From contig NZ_JAHRDV010000002.1 in assembly GCF_019083805.1 (NCBI RefSeq), positions 124,001 through 188,000 on the forward strand: 64,000 bases of DNA. Direction: 5' to 3'. Under the pieces are notes generated by a model. The model searched no databases, had not been told where the DNA came from, and was given only the letters and a program-made list of their open reading frames with translations. The DNA comes from Acetobacter estunensis. GTDB lineage: Bacteria > Pseudomonadota > Alphaproteobacteria > Acetobacterales > Acetobacteraceae. A program made the translations under genes and the position numbers. Below are positions 1 through 10,958 of this stretch, in pieces. Numbering within the stretch: the stretch's first letter is position 1; every line of letters begins with the position of its first letter.

Positions 1-1228
1 GTGAGCACAGACTCTCCACGCCACCGAGGCCCATATAGATCACGACGGTCTGTCCGCGCTGGGCGATGGTGTGCCATGGCAGGTCCAGTGTGCCGTCCGC
101 TCGGGCATGGCCCGTCAGAAACAGACAGGACTGGGCACAGTCGCGATGTGTCAGTGGAATCCCCGCCGCCGCCGCGCAGCCATTGGCGGCCGAAATGCCG
201 GGTATGACGCGAAACGGCACGCCCGCTTCCATCAGCGCTTCGATTTCCTCGCCGCCGCGTCCGAAGATGAACGGATCGCCCCCCTTGAGACGCAGCACCC
301 GCTCGCCCGCCTTGGCGCGGCGGATCAGTTCGTCATTGATGGAAGGCTGGGGCAGGGCGTGATTGTTGCGCTGCTTGCCCACGAAGATACGCTCGGCATC
401 GCGGCGCACGCGGTCGAGGATGTCAGCGGGAAGCAGGTGGTCATAAAGCACGCTGTCGGCGTTCTGCATCAGCCTGAGCGCGCCAAGGGTGAGAAGATCC
501 GGGTTGCCCGGCCCTGCGCCCACGATCCAGACTTCGCCGCCGCCCGTATCCTCGCCCGCCAGTCGCTCCAGCGTGGCGCGCGCGGCGTCGTCTTCACCCG
601 CCAGCGCTTGTTCTGCGCCCTTGCCATCGAGAAAGCGCTCCCAGACGCGGCGGCGGGTGTCAGGGGTGGGGTGGCGCGCGCCCACCATTTCGCGAGCGCC
701 CTGCATGAATCGGGCGAGCCGATCTAGCCCTGCCGGCAGGAGCGCCTCTATCTGCTCACGCAGACGGCGGGCCAGAACGGGAGCCGCCCCCGACGTGGAG
801 ATGGCGACCTGCACGGAACCACGTCGCACGATAGCGGGGGTGATGAAGGTGGAGGGCTCCGGATCGTCCACCGCGCAGACAGGCACATTCAGTTCGCGGG
901 CCGTGGCTGCGACCATGCGGTTGACCGCCCGATCGTCCGTGGCGGCGAAGACTACGCGGCAATGACGTGCGTGGTCGGCCACCAGTTCCGGTGTTGCGCC
1001 TTGCGCAACATGATGGATGCGTCCGTTGAGTGCGTGCTGGATCAGTTCCGGGCACAGCGTGGGAGAAAGGACGGTCAGCCGGGCGTCGGTGGCCAGCAGA
1101 AGGGCGGCCTTGTTGGCGGCCACGGTGCCGCCGCCTACGACCAGCGCGCAGGCCGCCTCATCCATCCGCATGACGAGAGGGAACCAGGGGCTGTGAGATG
1201 AAGGCGTCAGGCTGTTGTGCTCGACCAT
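1..1228 (-). CDS. cysG: Siroheme synthase CysG (3' end outside window)
   Basis: Reading the minus strand from 1228 gives an open frame that runs off the left edge (about 409 codons present). The N-terminal part is a precorrin-2 dehydrogenase/ferrochelatase module with a dinucleotide-binding glycine cluster (LVVGGGTVAANKAAL) and a TSGAAPVLARRLR segment. After a linker comes a uroporphyrinogen-III C-methyltransferase module with VWIVGAGPGNPDLLTLGALR, YDHLL, VRLKGGDPFIFGRGGEE and VIPGISAANGC motifs. It would make siroheme, the cofactor of assimilatory sulfite/nitrite reductases, from uroporphyrinogen III. I chose ATG 1228 over the internal ATG at 1171 because the residues WFPLV just before the glycine cluster match the conserved family N terminus. 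It follows the UPF0262 gene by 26 bases and is probably cotranscribed with it. The methyltransferase C terminus is missing only because the window ends. Confidence 0.93.
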   Translation of the reverse strand, partial: MVEHNSLTPSSHSPWFPLVMRMDEAACALVVGGGTVAANKAALLLATDARLTVLSPTLCPELIQHALNGRIHHVAQGATPELVADHARHCRVVFAATDDRAVNRMVAATARELNVPVCAVDDPEPSTFITPAIVRRGSVQVAISTSGAAPVLARRLREQIEALLPAGLDRLARFMQGAREMVGARHPTPDTRRRVWERFLDGKGAEQALAGEDDAARATLERLAGEDTGGGEVWIVGAGPGNPDLLTLGALRLMQNADSVLYDHLLPADILDRVRRDAERIFVGKQRNNHALPQPSINDELIRRAKAGERVLRLKGGDPFIFGRGGEEIEALMEAGVPFRVIPGISAANGCAAAAGIPLTHRDCAQSCLFLTGHARADGTLDLPWHTIAQRGQTVVIYMGLGGVESLCS

Positions 1229-1254
1229 GATGCGGTCAGTCGTCTCCGAATGGG

Positions 1255-1785
1255 TCAGTTGCGGCTGGCCAGCAGGCAGACCAGCGTGAAGATGCGCCGT
1301 GCGGTGGGGCGGTCCAGAGCGATCTTGCCAGACAGCCGTTCGATCAGCAGATCGGCGGCCTCGTCATGAATGCCCCGGCGTCCCATGTCGATGGCCTGCA
1401 CTTTTGCCCGGTTGCCTTCCTCCATGGCCGCTTCGAAGCTCTCGATCATCAGGGCGTAGTCCTTGATGAGGCTTCGAAACGGTGTGAGGGAAATCCCCTG
1501 CGCATGCAGTGCTACGTCTTCCTCGGTGCGGATGTCGAACACAAGCCCCGAATTGCCGCTGACGGCGATGTGCAGAATGAAAGGGCCGGTCAGGCCATGG
1601 GGACGGAAATGCGCGGTCTGGCACAGATCGAGGATCGCCTGCTCGCGATCCTTTCTGCGTTCGGGATGCGCATCTGTCGCGGGGTCGAGGGCGCAGTCGA
1701 GCACGACGGCCAGCAATGCGTCGGGCCGGTCGGAAGGGAGGGTGGGTTCGTCCCGCCGATTCCGGTGATGATGCAGAAGGGTCAC
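1255..1785 (-). CDS. UPF0262 family protein
   Basis: Conserved alphaproteobacterial protein of unknown function. Family hallmarks are visible in the C-terminal two thirds: FRPHG, GPFILHIAV, LVFDIRTEED, SLTPFRSLIKDYALMIESF, AIDMGRRGIHDE and ARRIFTLVCLL. The frame stays open upstream to an ATG at 1872 (205 residues), but the extra 29 residues are basic and low in complexity, and UPF0262 proteins are usually about 160 residues. A GTG at 1785 with GGAG eight bases upstream gives 175 residues and is preferred; the longer start cannot be excluded. It reads into cysG 26 bases downstream, so a shared transcript is likely. No catalytic residues can be assigned. Confidence 0.85.
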   Translation of the reverse strand: MTLLHHHRNRRDEPTLPSDRPDALLAVVLDCALDPATDAHPERRKDREQAILDLCQTAHFRPHGLTGPFILHIAVSGNSGLVFDIRTEEDVALHAQGISLTPFRSLIKDYALMIESFEAAMEEGNRAKVQAIDMGRRGIHDEAADLLIERLSGKIALDRPTARRIFTLVCLLASRN

Positions 1786-3615
<1,830 letters not shown>

Positions 3616-3623
3616 GGTGAGAC

Positions 3624-3646
3624 GGCAGGGGCGTGGAGCCTCTGCC
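3624..3646 (+). terminator. GC-rich hairpin after guaB (weak terminator or processing hairpin)
   Basis: Nine-base arms GGCAGGGGC and GCCTCTGCC pair around a five-base loop, with one G-U pair. It starts eight bases after the guaB stop. No real T-tract follows (TGTTGCGC), so it may attenuate or stabilise the transcript rather than end it. Confidence 0.35.
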
Positions 3647-3684
3647 TGTTGCGCTCATCGGCCCCACAGAATCCGGAATATTTC

Positions 3685-4977
3685 ATGACGCCGTCTGCCC
3701 GGCTTGCCGCCGCGATCGATCTTCTGGCGGAAATGGACGCAGCACCCCGTCGTCCAGCTGACGCGACCGCCAACAGTTTTTTTCGCGAGCGCCGTTATAT
3801 CGGTGGGGGAGACCGTCGCGCTATCTCCGCCATTGTGTGGGACGTGTTGCACCACTGGCGGCGAACGGAATGGTGGATCACGCAGGCAGGTGGAGACGCG
3901 ACGCCGCGTCTTCGTGTTGCGGCGCGTCAGGTTGCGGGAGGCATGACAGCGGGCGATGTAGCGCAGGCCTTCGTGGAGGGACGTTTCGCACCCGGTGCGC
4001 TGGATCGGGACGAACGGCATACGGTGGACGTGCTGGCACGGGATATCCCCGATGAGCAAACCTTTCCCCGCGCCGTAAGGCTGGAGATTCCCGACTGGCT
4101 GCTTCCGCATCTGGAAGCAACATTCGGGGAACGCGTGGAAGAGGAACTTGCCGCCATGAGCGGTGAAGCGTCGCTGGATCTTCGGATCAACACGCTGCGG
4201 ACCGACAGGGCAGCGGCGTGCAAGGCGCTGGCACGCGATGGACTGCATCCCGAACCGACCGCGTTGTCGCCCTGGGGGCTGCGTCTGCCTTCCCGTTTGC
4301 CGGTGACGTCAAGCGCGGCGTTCCGCGATGGGCTTGTGGAAATTCAGGACGAAGGATCTCAGCTTGTCGTGGCCATGCTGGGGGCTGCGCCTGAAATGCG
4401 TGTTCTGGACTATTGCGCCGGAGCGGGAGGCAAGACGCTCGCCATTGCCATGACCATGCAGAATCGGGGGCACATCGTGGCGTGCGATGTGTCAGCGCCA
4501 CGTCTGGATGGGGCGGTGAAGCGTCTGCGTCGGGCGGGCGTGCACAATGTTGAACGGCATCTGTTCGTTGCAGGCGATAAATGGGCCAAGCGTCGTGCGG
4601 GGTCCTTCGATCGCGTGCTGGTCGATGCGCCGTGTTCGGGCACGGGAACGTGGCGGCGCAATCCGGACGCGCGGGTGCGGTTGCGTGAGACGGATCTCTC
4701 GGAACTGGTGGTGAAGCAGGCGGAGATTCTCGATCGGGCCAGCGCCCTCGTGCGGCCGGGTGGACGAATGGTCTATGCGACTTGTTCCATTCTGGACGCT
4801 GAGAATCGCTCCCAGATCACGGCGTTCCTCGAAAGACACCCTGAATTTGAGGCTGTGTTGCCCGAAGGCGACGAACTGCCGGAAATCCTGCGCGGTGCAC
4901 CGATGTTCTCACTCACGCCGGCGGTCAACGGAACGGACGGGTTCTTTGCCGCTGTCCTCAAAAAGAAGGAGGCGTAA
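3685..4977 (+). CDS. rsmB: 16S rRNA cytosine-C5 methyltransferase, RsmB/NOL1-NOP2-Sun family
   Basis: SAM-dependent RNA m5C methyltransferase of the NOL1/NOP2/Sun family, 430 residues. The N-terminal about 150 residues resemble the NusB-like RNA-binding region of RsmB. The C-terminal Rossmann domain shows motif I VLDYCAGAGGKTLA, the VDAPCSGTGTWRRNPD motif IV with one of the paired cysteines, and motif VI YATCSI carrying the catalytic cysteine. C-terminal FFAAVLKKK is typical. Start is ATG 3685; the frame opens earlier at a TTG (3649) with no homology there. It lies between guaB and the trp genes; the link to trp is probably positional. The exact target (C967 versus another cytosine) is inferred from family only. 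Confidence 0.88.
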   Translation: MTPSARLAAAIDLLAEMDAAPRRPADATANSFFRERRYIGGGDRRAISAIVWDVLHHWRRTEWWITQAGGDATPRLRVAARQVAGGMTAGDVAQAFVEGRFAPGALDRDERHTVDVLARDIPDEQTFPRAVRLEIPDWLLPHLEATFGERVEEELAAMSGEASLDLRINTLRTDRAAACKALARDGLHPEPTALSPWGLRLPSRLPVTSSAAFRDGLVEIQDEGSQLVVAMLGAAPEMRVLDYCAGAGGKTLAIAMTMQNRGHIVACDVSAPRLDGAVKRLRRAGVHNVERHLFVAGDKWAKRRAGSFDRVLVDAPCSGTGTWRRNPDARVRLRETDLSELVVKQAEILDRASALVRPGGRMVYATCSILDAENRSQITAFLERHPEFEAVLPEGDELPEILRGAPMFSLTPAVNGTDGFFAAVLKKKEA

Positions 4978-5044
4978 GCGGCGGTTTTTCGTGCCTTTCT
5001 CGCGAAGGTTTGACCGAAACCCGTTGCAGCGTCATCATGCTGCC

Positions 5045-5641
5045 ATGATCCTTCTGATCGACAACTACGACAGCTTCACCTTCAACCTCGTGCATTATTT
5101 CGGGGAGTTGGGAGAAGAGTGCGAGGTTCACCGCAACGACGCGCTGAGCGTGGATGACGTTGTCGCGCGCGCGCCGGAAGCCATCGTGCTCTCACCCGGT
5201 CCATGTTCCCCGGATGAGGCGGGAATCTGCTGCGATGTGATACGTGCCCTTGGGCCGACCACCCCGATTTTTGGCGTGTGTCTTGGACATCAGGCCATCG
5301 GGCAGGTCTATGGCGGCAAAGTAGGCCGTGCGCCCATGCCGGTGCATGGTAAGGTCAGCGCCATTCATCACACAAACACCGGAGTGTTCTCGGGTCTGCC
5401 CGACCCGCTGATGGCCACGCGCTATCACAGCCTGATTGTGGAAGTGGACACTTTGCCGGATGTGTTGTGCCGTACGGCATGGACGGATGATGGCCTGATT
5501 ATGGGCCTCCAACATCGGCAGTTTCCGGTTCATGGGGTGCAGTTTCATCCCGAGAGCATTGCGTCCGAATGTGGTCATGAAATCCTGAAGAATTTCCTGA
5601 CGCTTGCGCGCGAATGGAACGAGGGTCGTCGTGCGGCCTGA
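5045..5641 (+). CDS. trpG: Anthranilate synthase glutamine amidotransferase subunit TrpG (possibly shared with PabA)
   Basis: Class I glutamine amidotransferase, 198 residues, supplying ammonia from glutamine to TrpE for anthranilate synthesis. Seen directly: the MILLIDNYDSFTFNLVHYF start, the VLSPGPCSPDEAG oxyanion strand, the nucleophile motif FGVCLGHQAIGQ and the His-Glu pair in VQFHPESIAS. The start ATG 5045 is fixed by the family N terminus; the open frame upstream to 4760 overlaps rsmB and is spurious. trpE is not in the window, which is normal for the alphaproteobacterial trpGDC arrangement. The stop lies 13 bases before trpD. Some bacteria share this subunit with p-aminobenzoate synthase; that cannot be judged here. 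Confidence 0.95.
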   Translation: MILLIDNYDSFTFNLVHYFGELGEECEVHRNDALSVDDVVARAPEAIVLSPGPCSPDEAGICCDVIRALGPTTPIFGVCLGHQAIGQVYGGKVGRAPMPVHGKVSAIHHTNTGVFSGLPDPLMATRYHSLIVEVDTLPDVLCRTAWTDDGLIMGLQHRQFPVHGVQFHPESIASECGHEILKNFLTLAREWNEGRRAA

Positions 5642-5654
5642 GGAAGCGGAAGAT

Positions 5655-6716
5655 ATGTCTTTCCGCGCGGTTCTTGCGCGCGTCGTCACGGGCGCTCCGC
5701 TGACGGCGGATGAAGCTGAAGCGGCTTTCGGCCTCATCATGGATGGGCGTGTCAGTGAGTCGCAGATTGCGGGTTTTCTCATGGCGCTGCGAATGCGTGG
5801 CGAAAGTCCGGATGAACTTCTGGGCGCGGTCAAAGCTGTACGCGCCCGCATGAAGGCGCTGGAGAATCCGCCCGCCAATGCGATCGATGTGTGCGGTACC
5901 GGAGGCGATGGACACGGAACCCTCAATGTCTCCACGGCGGTCTCGTTCGTTCTGGCGGCTCTGGATGTGCCGGTGGCCAAGCATGGCAATCGTGCGCTGT
6001 CCTCGAAATCCGGGGCGTCCGATGTGCTCGGTGCGTTGGGAGTGCCGCTGAAAGACGATGTGGCCACGCTAGGCGCCGATCTACGCGACCGACGGTTGGC
6101 CTTTCTTGCTGCTCCCAACCACCATCCCGCCATGCGTCATGCGGCGGCCGTGCGGCGAGCGCTCGGGGTGCGGACCTTGTTCAACCTGATCGGCCCGCTC
6201 GCCAATCCCGCGCGCGTGACGCATCAGCTTGTCGGCGTGCCGGATGTGCGCTGGCTGGCGCCTATCGTGGATACGCTGGCGCAACTGGGCTCTCAACGGA
6301 TCTGGGCGGTGTGCGGCGAACTCGATGAAGAAGCGAATGGTTTCGTGGACGAGGTGACGCTGGCCGGTCCGACACGGATCGAAGCGCTGGAAAACGGTCA
6401 GCGCTATCAGCTTGTTCTGGAGCCGGAAATGGCGGGGTTCCAACGCTCCCCCATCTCCGCCATTGCGGGTGGCGGACCGGTTGAGAATGCCGCGGCTCTC
6501 GATGCGCTTCTTCGTGGTTCACGGGGCGCGTATCGTGATACAGTGCTTCTCAATGCTGCATGTGCCTTGCATGTAGCGGGGCGAGGTGAGGCGGTTCAGG
6601 CTGGAGCCATTCATCCGGCAGCCTTGCAGGAACTGGTCGGCATGGCGGCGCAGGCCATCGACGGAGGTGGCGCTCTTGCCGTGCTCGAAAGGGCACGCGA
6701 GGGCAGCGTGCAATGA
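5655..6716 (+). CDS. trpD: Anthranilate phosphoribosyltransferase
   Basis: Transfers phosphoribose from PRPP to anthranilate, second step of tryptophan synthesis. The 353-residue product has the family's helical N-terminal domain, the PRPP-binding glycine loop VCGTGGDGHGTLNVST, VAKHGNRALSSKSGASDVLGALG, and LGVRTLFNLIGPLANPA. ATG 5655 has a GGAAG stretch just upstream; an in-frame GTG at 5631 would add eight residues and overlap trpG. It is the second gene of trpG-trpD-trpC-moaC. Nothing unusual in length or motifs. Confidence 0.96.
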   Translation: MSFRAVLARVVTGAPLTADEAEAAFGLIMDGRVSESQIAGFLMALRMRGESPDELLGAVKAVRARMKALENPPANAIDVCGTGGDGHGTLNVSTAVSFVLAALDVPVAKHGNRALSSKSGASDVLGALGVPLKDDVATLGADLRDRRLAFLAAPNHHPAMRHAAAVRRALGVRTLFNLIGPLANPARVTHQLVGVPDVRWLAPIVDTLAQLGSQRIWAVCGELDEEANGFVDEVTLAGPTRIEALENGQRYQLVLEPEMAGFQRSPISAIAGGGPVENAAALDALLRGSRGAYRDTVLLNAACALHVAGRGEAVQAGAIHPAALQELVGMAAQAIDGGGALAVLERAREGSVQ

Positions 6717-6804
6717 ACTTCGTAGGGCTGGTGGGAGCGTTTCGTTCGAAATGGGCGGAATGCGGGCAGGCTGCTTCACTCAATCGAATTTGCGAGACGG
6801 AGAC

Positions 6805-7722
6805 ATGATGAACGAGACATCGGATCAGACGTCCACCGAAGCGCCGGTTGCGGCTCCGGCGGCAGAAACTGGTGAAACCCAGCGTGATGTCCTTGACCGG
6901 ATCGTGGCGCGCACGCGGGTGGAGGTCGGACATCGTTCGACGTTGCTCAGTCTGCGTGACATCACCGCCAAAGCCCGCGAAGCCGAATTTACGCCACGTG
7001 GTTTCGGACGCGCGCTGAAGGAAAAGACGGCCGATCTGGTGCCGGGATTGATTGCCGAGATCAAGAAGGCCTCGCCTTCGGCTGGCCTGCTGCGTGATCC
7101 CTACGATCCTGTGGCGATTGCCAAGTCCTATGAAGCGGCGGGGGCGGCCTGCCTGTCTGTGCTGACGGAAAGCTCCTGCTTTCATGGCACGAATGAGGAT
7201 CTGGTGGCGGCGCGCAACGCCTGCTCGTTGCCGGTCCTGCGCAAGGATTTCATCATCGATCCATGGCAGGTTTACGAAAGCCGCCTGATCGGCGCGGACT
7301 GCATCCTGCTTATTATGGCGATCCTGAGCGATGAGGAAGCGGCTTCGCTGGTCGATCACGCCAAGGGGCTCGATATGGATGTGCTGGTGGAGGTTCACTC
7401 GGAAGAGGAGTTGAACCGGGCGCTAGTGCTGGATGCCTCGCTGATTGGCATCAACAATCGTGACCTCAAGACGCTGAAGACCGATCTGGAGACGACGGTG
7501 AAGCTTGCGCCGCTGGTCCCCCCTGACCGGATCATCGTTTCCGAAAGTGGGATCAAGACGCATCAGGACATTGTGCGTCTTTCCGAAGTGGGTGCGAGCG
7601 GTTTCCTTGTGGGTGAATCGCTGCTGCGCAATGCCGATCCGGGGGAAGGATTGAAAATCCTTCTGGGCAAGGAAACCGCCCCTCAACCGGCAACGGGCAA
7701 TGAGGCTACCAGCGCGGGATGA
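6805..7722 (+). CDS. trpC: Indole-3-glycerol phosphate synthase
   Basis: Closes the indole ring of indole-3-glycerol phosphate from CdRP. TIM-barrel motifs are visible: IAEIKKASPSAGLLR, SYEAAGAACLSVLTE, LPVLRKDFIIDPWQVYE, LIGINNRDLKTL, VSESGI and GFLVGESLLR. The 305-residue product carries about 25 extra low-complexity residues at the N terminus (Thr/Glu/Ala-rich) compared with common family members. ATG 6805 has GGAG at close spacing and is followed at once by ATG 6808; the upstream open frame to 6586 overlaps trpD and is unlikely. Its stop overlaps the moaC start. Confidence 0.95.
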   Translation: MMNETSDQTSTEAPVAAPAAETGETQRDVLDRIVARTRVEVGHRSTLLSLRDITAKAREAEFTPRGFGRALKEKTADLVPGLIAEIKKASPSAGLLRDPYDPVAIAKSYEAAGAACLSVLTESSCFHGTNEDLVAARNACSLPVLRKDFIIDPWQVYESRLIGADCILLIMAILSDEEAASLVDHAKGLDMDVLVEVHSEEELNRALVLDASLIGINNRDLKTLKTDLETTVKLAPLVPPDRIIVSESGIKTHQDIVRLSEVGASGFLVGESLLRNADPGEGLKILLGKETAPQPATGNEATSAG

Positions 7723-8237
7723 CCGCAGTGCAGACTGGACAGCCCATCGAAAACGCCGATGGCTTCACGCATCTCGACGCGCAGGGGCGTGCGGTGATGG
7801 TCGATGTGTCGGCCAAGGCTGACACTGCGCGTGTCGCGGTGGCGCGCGGACGCATCGACATGGCGGCCTTTGTGATCGAACGCATCACGCGCGGCGACAT
7901 GCCGAAGGGCGATGTTCTGGCCACGGCCCGGATTGCCGGGATCATGGCTGGCAAGAAAACCTCGGATCTGATCCCGCTCTGTCACCCGATTGCCCTTACA
8001 TCTCTTGTGGTTACGATCGAATCTGATACGGAAGGTTTCGTGATCGAAGCGACCGCGAAGACGACGGGGCCGACCGGTGTGGAGATGGAAGCGCTCACGG
8101 CTGTGAGTGTCTGCGCCCTGACGCTTTACGACATGTGCAAGGCACTCGATCGTGAAATGCGGATTGGGGACATCTGTCTCGTTTCGAAAACCGGAGGTCG
8201 CTCGGAAGCGTTCGAAGCTCGAGCGGCCCACAAGTGA
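7719..8237 (+). CDS. moaC: Cyclic pyranopterin monophosphate synthase MoaC
   Basis: Catalyses the second step of molybdenum cofactor synthesis (3',8-cH2GTP to cPMP). The 172-residue product shows the start HLDAQGRAVMVDVSAK, the MPKGDVLATARIAGIMAGKKTSDLIPLCHPI stretch (7896-7991), and the conserved KTTGPTGVEMEALTAVSVCALTLYDMCKA stretch (8058-8144). The ATG overlaps the trpC stop (ATGA), so translation is likely coupled. In many alphaproteobacteria moeA follows; here a hairpin and the pdh operon follow instead. Confidence 0.97.
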   Translation: MTAVQTGQPIENADGFTHLDAQGRAVMVDVSAKADTARVAVARGRIDMAAFVIERITRGDMPKGDVLATARIAGIMAGKKTSDLIPLCHPIALTSLVVTIESDTEGFVIEATAKTTGPTGVEMEALTAVSVCALTLYDMCKALDREMRIGDICLVSKTGGRSEAFEARAAHK

Positions 8238-8249
8238 GAATTCTGGTGA

Positions 8250-8283
8250 AAGGGCTGCACGATCCGGGATGGATGCAGCCCTT
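8250..8283 (+). terminator. Stem-loop closing the trpGDC-moaC operon
   Basis: Perfect ten-base arms AAGGGCTGCA and TGCAGCCCTT with a 14-base loop start 13 bases after the moaC stop. The following sequence is only modestly T-rich (CGTGTTGATGTGTGTTTG), so termination strength is uncertain, but the position between two operons supports the call. Confidence 0.5.
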
Positions 8284-8317
8284 CGTGTTGATGTGTGTTT
8301 GAATGGAGCGCGGTCTC

Positions 8318-9322
8318 ATGGACGAAAGCAAGGTGCCTGGCGCAGGCCGGAACGATCCGGGGCTGACGACGGATCAGTTGAAGCAGGCGTATTACGACAT
8401 GCTTCTGATCCGCCGTTTCGAGGAAAAGGCAGGCCAGCTTTACGGCATGGGACTGATCGGTGGGTTCTGCCACCTTTATATCGGTCAGGAAGCTGTGGTT
8501 GTGGGCATTGAGTTGGCCCAGAAACCCGGCGACAAGGTGATCACGTCCTATCGCGATCATGGCCAGATGCTGGCCGCTGGCATGGACCCGCGTGGCGTGA
8601 TGGCCGAACTGACGGGCCGTGAGACGGGCTATTCCCATGGCAAGGGCGGCTCGATGCACATGTTCTCGCGTGAGAAGAACTTCTACGGCGGGCACGGCAT
8701 CGTCGGAGCACAGGTAGCGCTTGGTCTCGGACTGGCCTTTGCCAACTGGTATCGTGGGACGGATGAAGTCTCCCTGACCTATTTTGGTGAGGGTGCCTCC
8801 AATCAGGGACAGGTGTACGAGAGCTTCAACATCGCGGCCCTGCACAAGCTGCCGTGCGTGTTCATCATCGAGAACAACCGTTACGGCATGGGCACAAGCG
8901 TCGAGCGCGCGTCCGCTTCCAAGGAACTGTGGCGCAACGGAGAGCCGTGGGGCATCCCGGGCAAGCAGGTGGACGGTATGGATGTCGAAGCGGTGTATGC
9001 CGCTGCGCAAGAAGCCATCACGCACTGCCGGGAAGGCAAGGGACCGTATCTGCTGGAAATGTCCACATATCGGTATCGCGGGCATTCGATGTCCGATCCG
9101 GCGAAATACCGCCAGCGCAGCGAAGTGGATGAAATCCGCCAGACGCGCGATCCGATTGAGCACGTTCGCAAGCTGCTGACAGAAGCGGGTGTGGACGAGG
9201 CGGCCTTCAAGGCGGTTGAGGACAAGGTGAAAGCCGTTGTGGCCGACGCCACAGAGTTCGCCAAGACCTCGCCGGAGCCTGATCCGTCCGAACTGTATAC
9301 TGACGTCCTGGTGGGAGAATAA
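8318..9322 (+). CDS. pdhA: Pyruvate dehydrogenase E1 component, alpha subunit
   Basis: Thiamine-diphosphate-dependent decarboxylase subunit of the pyruvate dehydrogenase complex, 334 residues from ATG 8318. Motifs: [36 protein letters not shown], the ThDP/Mg pocket [27 protein letters not shown], and the phosphorylation-loop-like [19 protein letters not shown] lies nine bases before ATG 8318; an in-frame ATG at 8303 has no visible ribosome binding site, so the shorter form is preferred. pdhB starts five bases after the stop. Together with pdhB, pdhC and lpdA it forms a complete PDH operon. Confidence 0.95.
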   Translation: MDESKVPGAGRNDPGLTTDQLKQAYYDMLLIRRFEEKAGQLYGMGLIGGFCHLYIGQEAVVVGIELAQKPGDKVITSYRDHGQMLAAGMDPRGVMAELTGRETGYSHGKGGSMHMFSREKNFYGGHGIVGAQVALGLGLAFANWYRGTDEVSLTYFGEGASNQGQVYESFNIAALHKLPCVFIIENNRYGMGTSVERASASKELWRNGEPWGIPGKQVDGMDVEAVYAAAQEAITHCREGKGPYLLEMSTYRYRGHSMSDPAKYRQRSEVDEIRQTRDPIEHVRKLLTEAGVDEAAFKAVEDKVKAVVADATEFAKTSPEPDPSELYTDVLVGE

Positions 9323-9327
9323 CTCGG

Positions 9328-9580
9328 ATGGCTACCGAAATCCTGATGCCGGCCCTCTCGCCCACCATGACGGAAGGCAAGCTTGCCCGCTGGCTCAAGA
9401 AGGATGGGGACAAGGTGTCCTCCGGTGACGTGATTGCCGAAATCGAAACGGACAAGGCCACGATGGAAGTCGAGGCTGTGGACGAGGGCATTATCGGTCG
9501 CATCCTTGTGCCGGAAGGCACAGAAGGTGTGGCGGTGAACACGCCGATTGCCGTGCTGGTGGAAGAAGGTGAGGCTGTGC
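9328..9580 (+). repeat. Lipoyl-domain DNA repeat, copy 1 (in pdhB)
   Basis: This roughly 250-base 5' segment of pdhB aligns without gaps to 10706-10958 in pdhC, with long identical runs (for example around GGTGACGTGATTGCCGA and the lysine codon region). Differences are mostly third-position. It is an in-operon paralogous direct repeat. Confidence 0.75.
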
Positions 9581-10692
9581 CGGAGGGAAACATTTCTCCA
9601 AGTGCGCCTGCCGCAGAGGGAGCTCGTGAAGAAGCCTCCGCAGGCGCCGCAAGAACAGCGGTTCCCACGGCGCCGGCCCCACTGTCCGCTCCCGAGCCTG
9701 AGAAAGACTGGGGGGAGACGTCCGAGATCACCGTGCGTGAAGCGCTGCGTGACGCCATGGCGGCGGAATTGCGGCGCGATCAGGATGTGTTCCTGATCGG
9801 TGAGGAAGTCGGTCAGTATCAGGGGGCTTACAAGGTCTCTCAGGGCCTGTTGGACGAGTTCGGTGAAAAGCGTGTGATGGACATGCCCATCACGGAGCAT
9901 GGTTTCACCGGCATGGCTGTGGGTGCGGCGCTGACAGGTCTCAAACCTATCGTTGAGTTCATGACCATGAACTTTTCGATGCAGGCGATCGACCACATCA
10001 TCAACTCGGCCGCCAAGACGCTTTACATGTCCGGTGGCCAGATGGGCTGTCCCATCGTGTTCCGTGGCCCCAACGGTCCGGCTTCGCGCGTGGGTGCCCA
10101 GCATTCGCAGTGTTATGGCAGTTGGTACGCGCATGTGCCGGGTCTGAAGGTTGTCGCGCCATGGTCATCTGCGGATGCGAAGGGGCTTCTTCGGGCGGCC
10201 ATTCGCGATCCGAACCCCGTGGTCTTCCTTGAGAACGAGATTCTCTACGGTCAGAAGTTCTCCTGTCCCGTGGATGAGGAGTTCATCCTTCCCATCGGCA
10301 AGGCGAAGGTCGAGCGCGCGGGCAAGGACGTGAGCATCGTGGCGTTCTCGATCAGCGTTGGCACGGCGTTGGCGGCGGCCGATCTTCTGGCGCAGAAAGG
10401 GATTGAGGCGGAAGTCATCAATCTGCGTACCCTGCGCCCGCTGGACACTGCGACTATTGTGGAAAGCGTGAAGAAGACAAGCCGTCTGGTGACTGTCGAA
10501 GAAGGCTGGCCGTTTGCCGGCATCGGCGCGGAAGTGGCGATGCAGGTGATCGAACACGCCTTTGACTGGCTGGATGCCCCGCCTGTGCGCGTGACGGGTG
10601 TGGACGTGCCGATGCCGTTCGCGTCCAATCTGGAAAAGCTGGCGCTGCCGCAGCCCGAATGGGTTGTTGAGGCCGTGGCCAAAATCGTCTGA
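9328..10692 (+). CDS. pdhB: Pyruvate dehydrogenase E1 beta subunit with N-terminal lipoyl domain
   Basis: 454 residues. The first about 80 residues are a complete lipoyl domain ([20 protein letters not shown], lipoylated lysine in [16 protein letters not shown]). An Ala/Pro/Glu linker to about residue 130 follows, then the E1-beta transketolase-like domain ([66 protein letters not shown]). Fusion of a lipoyl domain to E1-beta is known from alphaproteobacterial PDH and adds swinging arms to the complex. The lipoyl segment is strikingly similar to that of pdhC, also at the DNA level. pdhC begins 13 bases downstream after GAGGAG. Confidence 0.96.
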   Translation: MATEILMPALSPTMTEGKLARWLKKDGDKVSSGDVIAEIETDKATMEVEAVDEGIIGRILVPEGTEGVAVNTPIAVLVEEGEAVPEGNISPSAPAAEGAREEASAGAARTAVPTAPAPLSAPEPEKDWGETSEITVREALRDAMAAELRRDQDVFLIGEEVGQYQGAYKVSQGLLDEFGEKRVMDMPITEHGFTGMAVGAALTGLKPIVEFMTMNFSMQAIDHIINSAAKTLYMSGGQMGCPIVFRGPNGPASRVGAQHSQCYGSWYAHVPGLKVVAPWSSADAKGLLRAAIRDPNPVVFLENEILYGQKFSCPVDEEFILPIGKAKVERAGKDVSIVAFSISVGTALAAADLLAQKGIEAEVINLRTLRPLDTATIVESVKKTSRLVTVEEGWPFAGIGAEVAMQVIEHAFDWLDAPPVRVTGVDVPMPFASNLEKLALPQPEWVVEAVAKIV

Positions 10693-10705
10693 GGAGCAGG
10701 CAGCA

Positions 10706-10958
10706 ATGGCTATCGAAATCCTGATGCCCGCCCTGTCTCCGACAATGACGGAAGGCAAGCTGGCGCGTTGGCTCAAGAAAGAAGGCGAAAAGATTGCGTC
10801 GGGTGACGTGATTGCCGAGATCGAAACGGACAAGGCCACGATGGAAGTCGAGGCCGTGGACGAGGGCGTTCTTGGCCGCATCTTTGTCCCTGAAGGCACC
10901 GAAGGCGTGGCGGTGAATACGCCGATTGCGGTGCTGGTGGAGGAAGGTGAGGCGGTGC
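10706..10958 (+). repeat. Lipoyl-domain DNA repeat, copy 2 (in pdhC)
   Basis: Second copy of the lipoyl-domain segment described at 9328-9580; same frame, no gaps by eye. The two copies lie 1.1 kb apart in direct orientation. Confidence 0.75.

Noticed and set aside
71..727. 218-codon plus-strand ORF at the left edge
   Set aside because: Antisense to the clear cysG reading on the minus strand, whose motifs are continuous to the edge.
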